NCBI GenBank assembly: GCA_963854735.1 | Contig: OY978099.1 | Span: forward strand, 1,674,001 to 1,738,000 | From: Marvania coccoides | Lineage: Eukaryota; Chlorophyta; Trebouxiophyceae; Chlorellales; Chlorellaceae | Direction of reading: 5' to 3' | DNA: 64,000 nt | In this document: positions 62,872 to 64,000 of the stretch, piece after piece | How the letters are laid out: each line of letters begins with the position of its first letter | Position numbering within the stretch: the first letter of the stretch is position 1 | The notes under the pieces: generated by a model | Databases searched by the model: none | Seen by the model: the letters and a program-made list of their open reading frames with translations, nothing else | What the model was told of the DNA's origin: nothing | Position numbers and translations under genes: made by a program

Positions 62872-63970
62872 GTTGATGAGCTAAACGTTCAAATCAAATT
62901 GCACTGCGGCTTCTCTCCACCCCTCAAATAAATCAAGGAAATCATATAATTTCCAAATATGCTTGAGATTTATTAAATTGAGCCCGTTTTCGGGGGTTTT
63001 GAGTTTGGTCGGGGAGGGGGGCGCGAGCCATTTGATTAAGGTATCTCAATATGCGCACTCAGAATTTTGCAGAACTCATTTCTCATTTTTCATTTCTCAA
63101 ATATCATATTGTGAATATGGGCTTTTTTTTTATGTCTTGAATATAATTTATAGCTTGTGGTTGACCTCTTGCGGCCCTGCTCAGCCTGAATTTCGCCGGA
63201 AAAGCCAACCAAATTTACAATCAATCGCTGCGAAAAAACAAAACGGTGGCTATTTTGCACCTGGACAGGCCGAATCTGACGGAATGAGTCGCAAAACACT
63301 GCATGACCTTGATGCTGGCGTTGGAAGCGCCTTAAAAGGACACAAAACAAATATGAAAATCAAACCATTCAAGCAACTTTTGAAGGATTTGCTGGCTGGA
63401 ATCGCCCATCCCGCATTCCCTTGTAAGCTTTTAATGTAAGCAACAGATGATTGAAGGGAAAAAACTCACTCTGGCCGCCCGCCGGCTCATTTTGAAAGAT
63501 GATGATCAGAGCAAAACTCGTAAGAAAAAAGGCGTGCACGGGATTCAGAGGTTTCGTGCTTGCGTTTCAATTGCGTTTTTGTTTAATGGAATTGATTGCG
63601 AGTTTATAGCCTTTCTTTTCCATTTCCCTTTTCCCATTTTCATTTCTCATATTCCCATATTCATTTTCCCAATAGTAGGAGATTGTCGAATTGTAATAGG
63701 GCGATATCACTATTGTATCTCATATCATTCGCTCGAGTTGACGAAAAGGAGCATATATTCAACATATTTCTATTATTTTCATTTTACGCAAATTGAAATA
63801 CCGTGATCAAAGGGCTCGCGCCCTCCTCAACCAAATTCAAAACCACCGAAATCGGGCTCAATTTAATGAATCTGAAGCATATTTGGAAACTATATTATAT
63901 TATTTTATTGATTTATTTGAGGGGTGCAGAGCCCAAAGTGAAATTTGTTTTAAATGTAGCTCTCAACAAC
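62872..63970. other. Divergent spacer with one exon-like segment
   Basis: A segment at about 63181-63436 lies between a GCTCAG acceptor and a GTAAGC donor and reads EFRRKSQPNLQSIAAKKQNG, then AGVGSALKGHKTNMKIKPFK; it could be an exon of an unknown plus-strand gene. Otherwise AT-rich, with CATTTTCATTTCTCAT-type runs at 63075-63105 and 63625-63675. Confidence 0.35.
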
Positions 63971-64000
63971 ATGTCTAGCAAAACCAAGCAAGTGAAGGAT
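63971..64000 (+). CDS. Start of a paralogue of the 62055-62871 gene, cut by window end
   Basis: ATG 63971 opens MSSKTKQVKD, which lines up with MPRQTKEVKD of the divergent gene at 62871 (six of ten residues identical, the rest mostly similar). Only ten codons are inside the window. Confidence 0.45.
   Translation, partial: MSSKTKQVKD

Overview
The window looks like nuclear DNA of a green-lineage (Viridiplantae) alga. Several genes are spliced with GT..AG introns, one has a GC donor. The recognisable set includes a GUN4-type Mg-chelatase regulator with a transit-like N-terminus, a plant-type pseudo-response regulator, a plant thioredoxin-like 3-3 homologue, a Mediator MED17-like subunit, a GPI-transamidase GAA1 subunit and an organellar-type nucleoside diphosphate kinase. 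I cannot name the species.

Two kinds of DNA alternate. GC-rich housekeeping blocks lie at 1.6-6.9 kb (pseudo-response regulator, GUN4, MED17) and 13.0-16.3 kb (GAA1, NDPK, thioredoxin-like), with close divergent or convergent spacing. Between and after them are AT-rich stretches (6.9-12.2 kb, 17.9-32 kb, 41-51 kb). These carry mostly single-exon genes for proteins with an N-terminal membrane anchor, many N-glycosylation sequons and luminal enzyme domains: seven SGNH/PC-esterase-like proteins (NXPE-like, TBL-like and two duplicated subfamilies), one DxD glycosyltransferase, and four class I/FkbM-like methyltransferases, one of them broken. Together they look like a Golgi toolkit that builds and decorates a surface glycan by acyl transfer or de-esterification, methylation and glycosyl transfer. 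The toolkit has grown by local duplication, and the copies sit among shared dispersed repeats.

The rest is mobile-element territory. A multi-exon Crypton-type tyrosine recombinase gene spans 34.5-37.9 kb, with an uncharacterised divergent partner at 32.7-33.9 kb. There is a Myb/SANT-like transposon-type gene at 24.1-24.6 kb, a Ty3/gypsy integrase-chromodomain fragment at 44.5-45.4 kb, a Penelope-like reverse-transcriptase fragment at 46.1-46.7 kb and a LINE reverse-transcriptase tail at 53.5-54.5 kb. At 56.4-61.0 kb a GC-rich module combines a Cys-rich protein, two paralogous GIY-YIG endonucleases and a degraded PIF1-type helicase. I do not recognise this combination, and it is my best candidate for an undescribed element. 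At least seven dispersed repeat families, two MITE-like units and several perfect palindromes occur. I saw no tRNA, rRNA or CRISPR array. Exon boundaries were read by eye.
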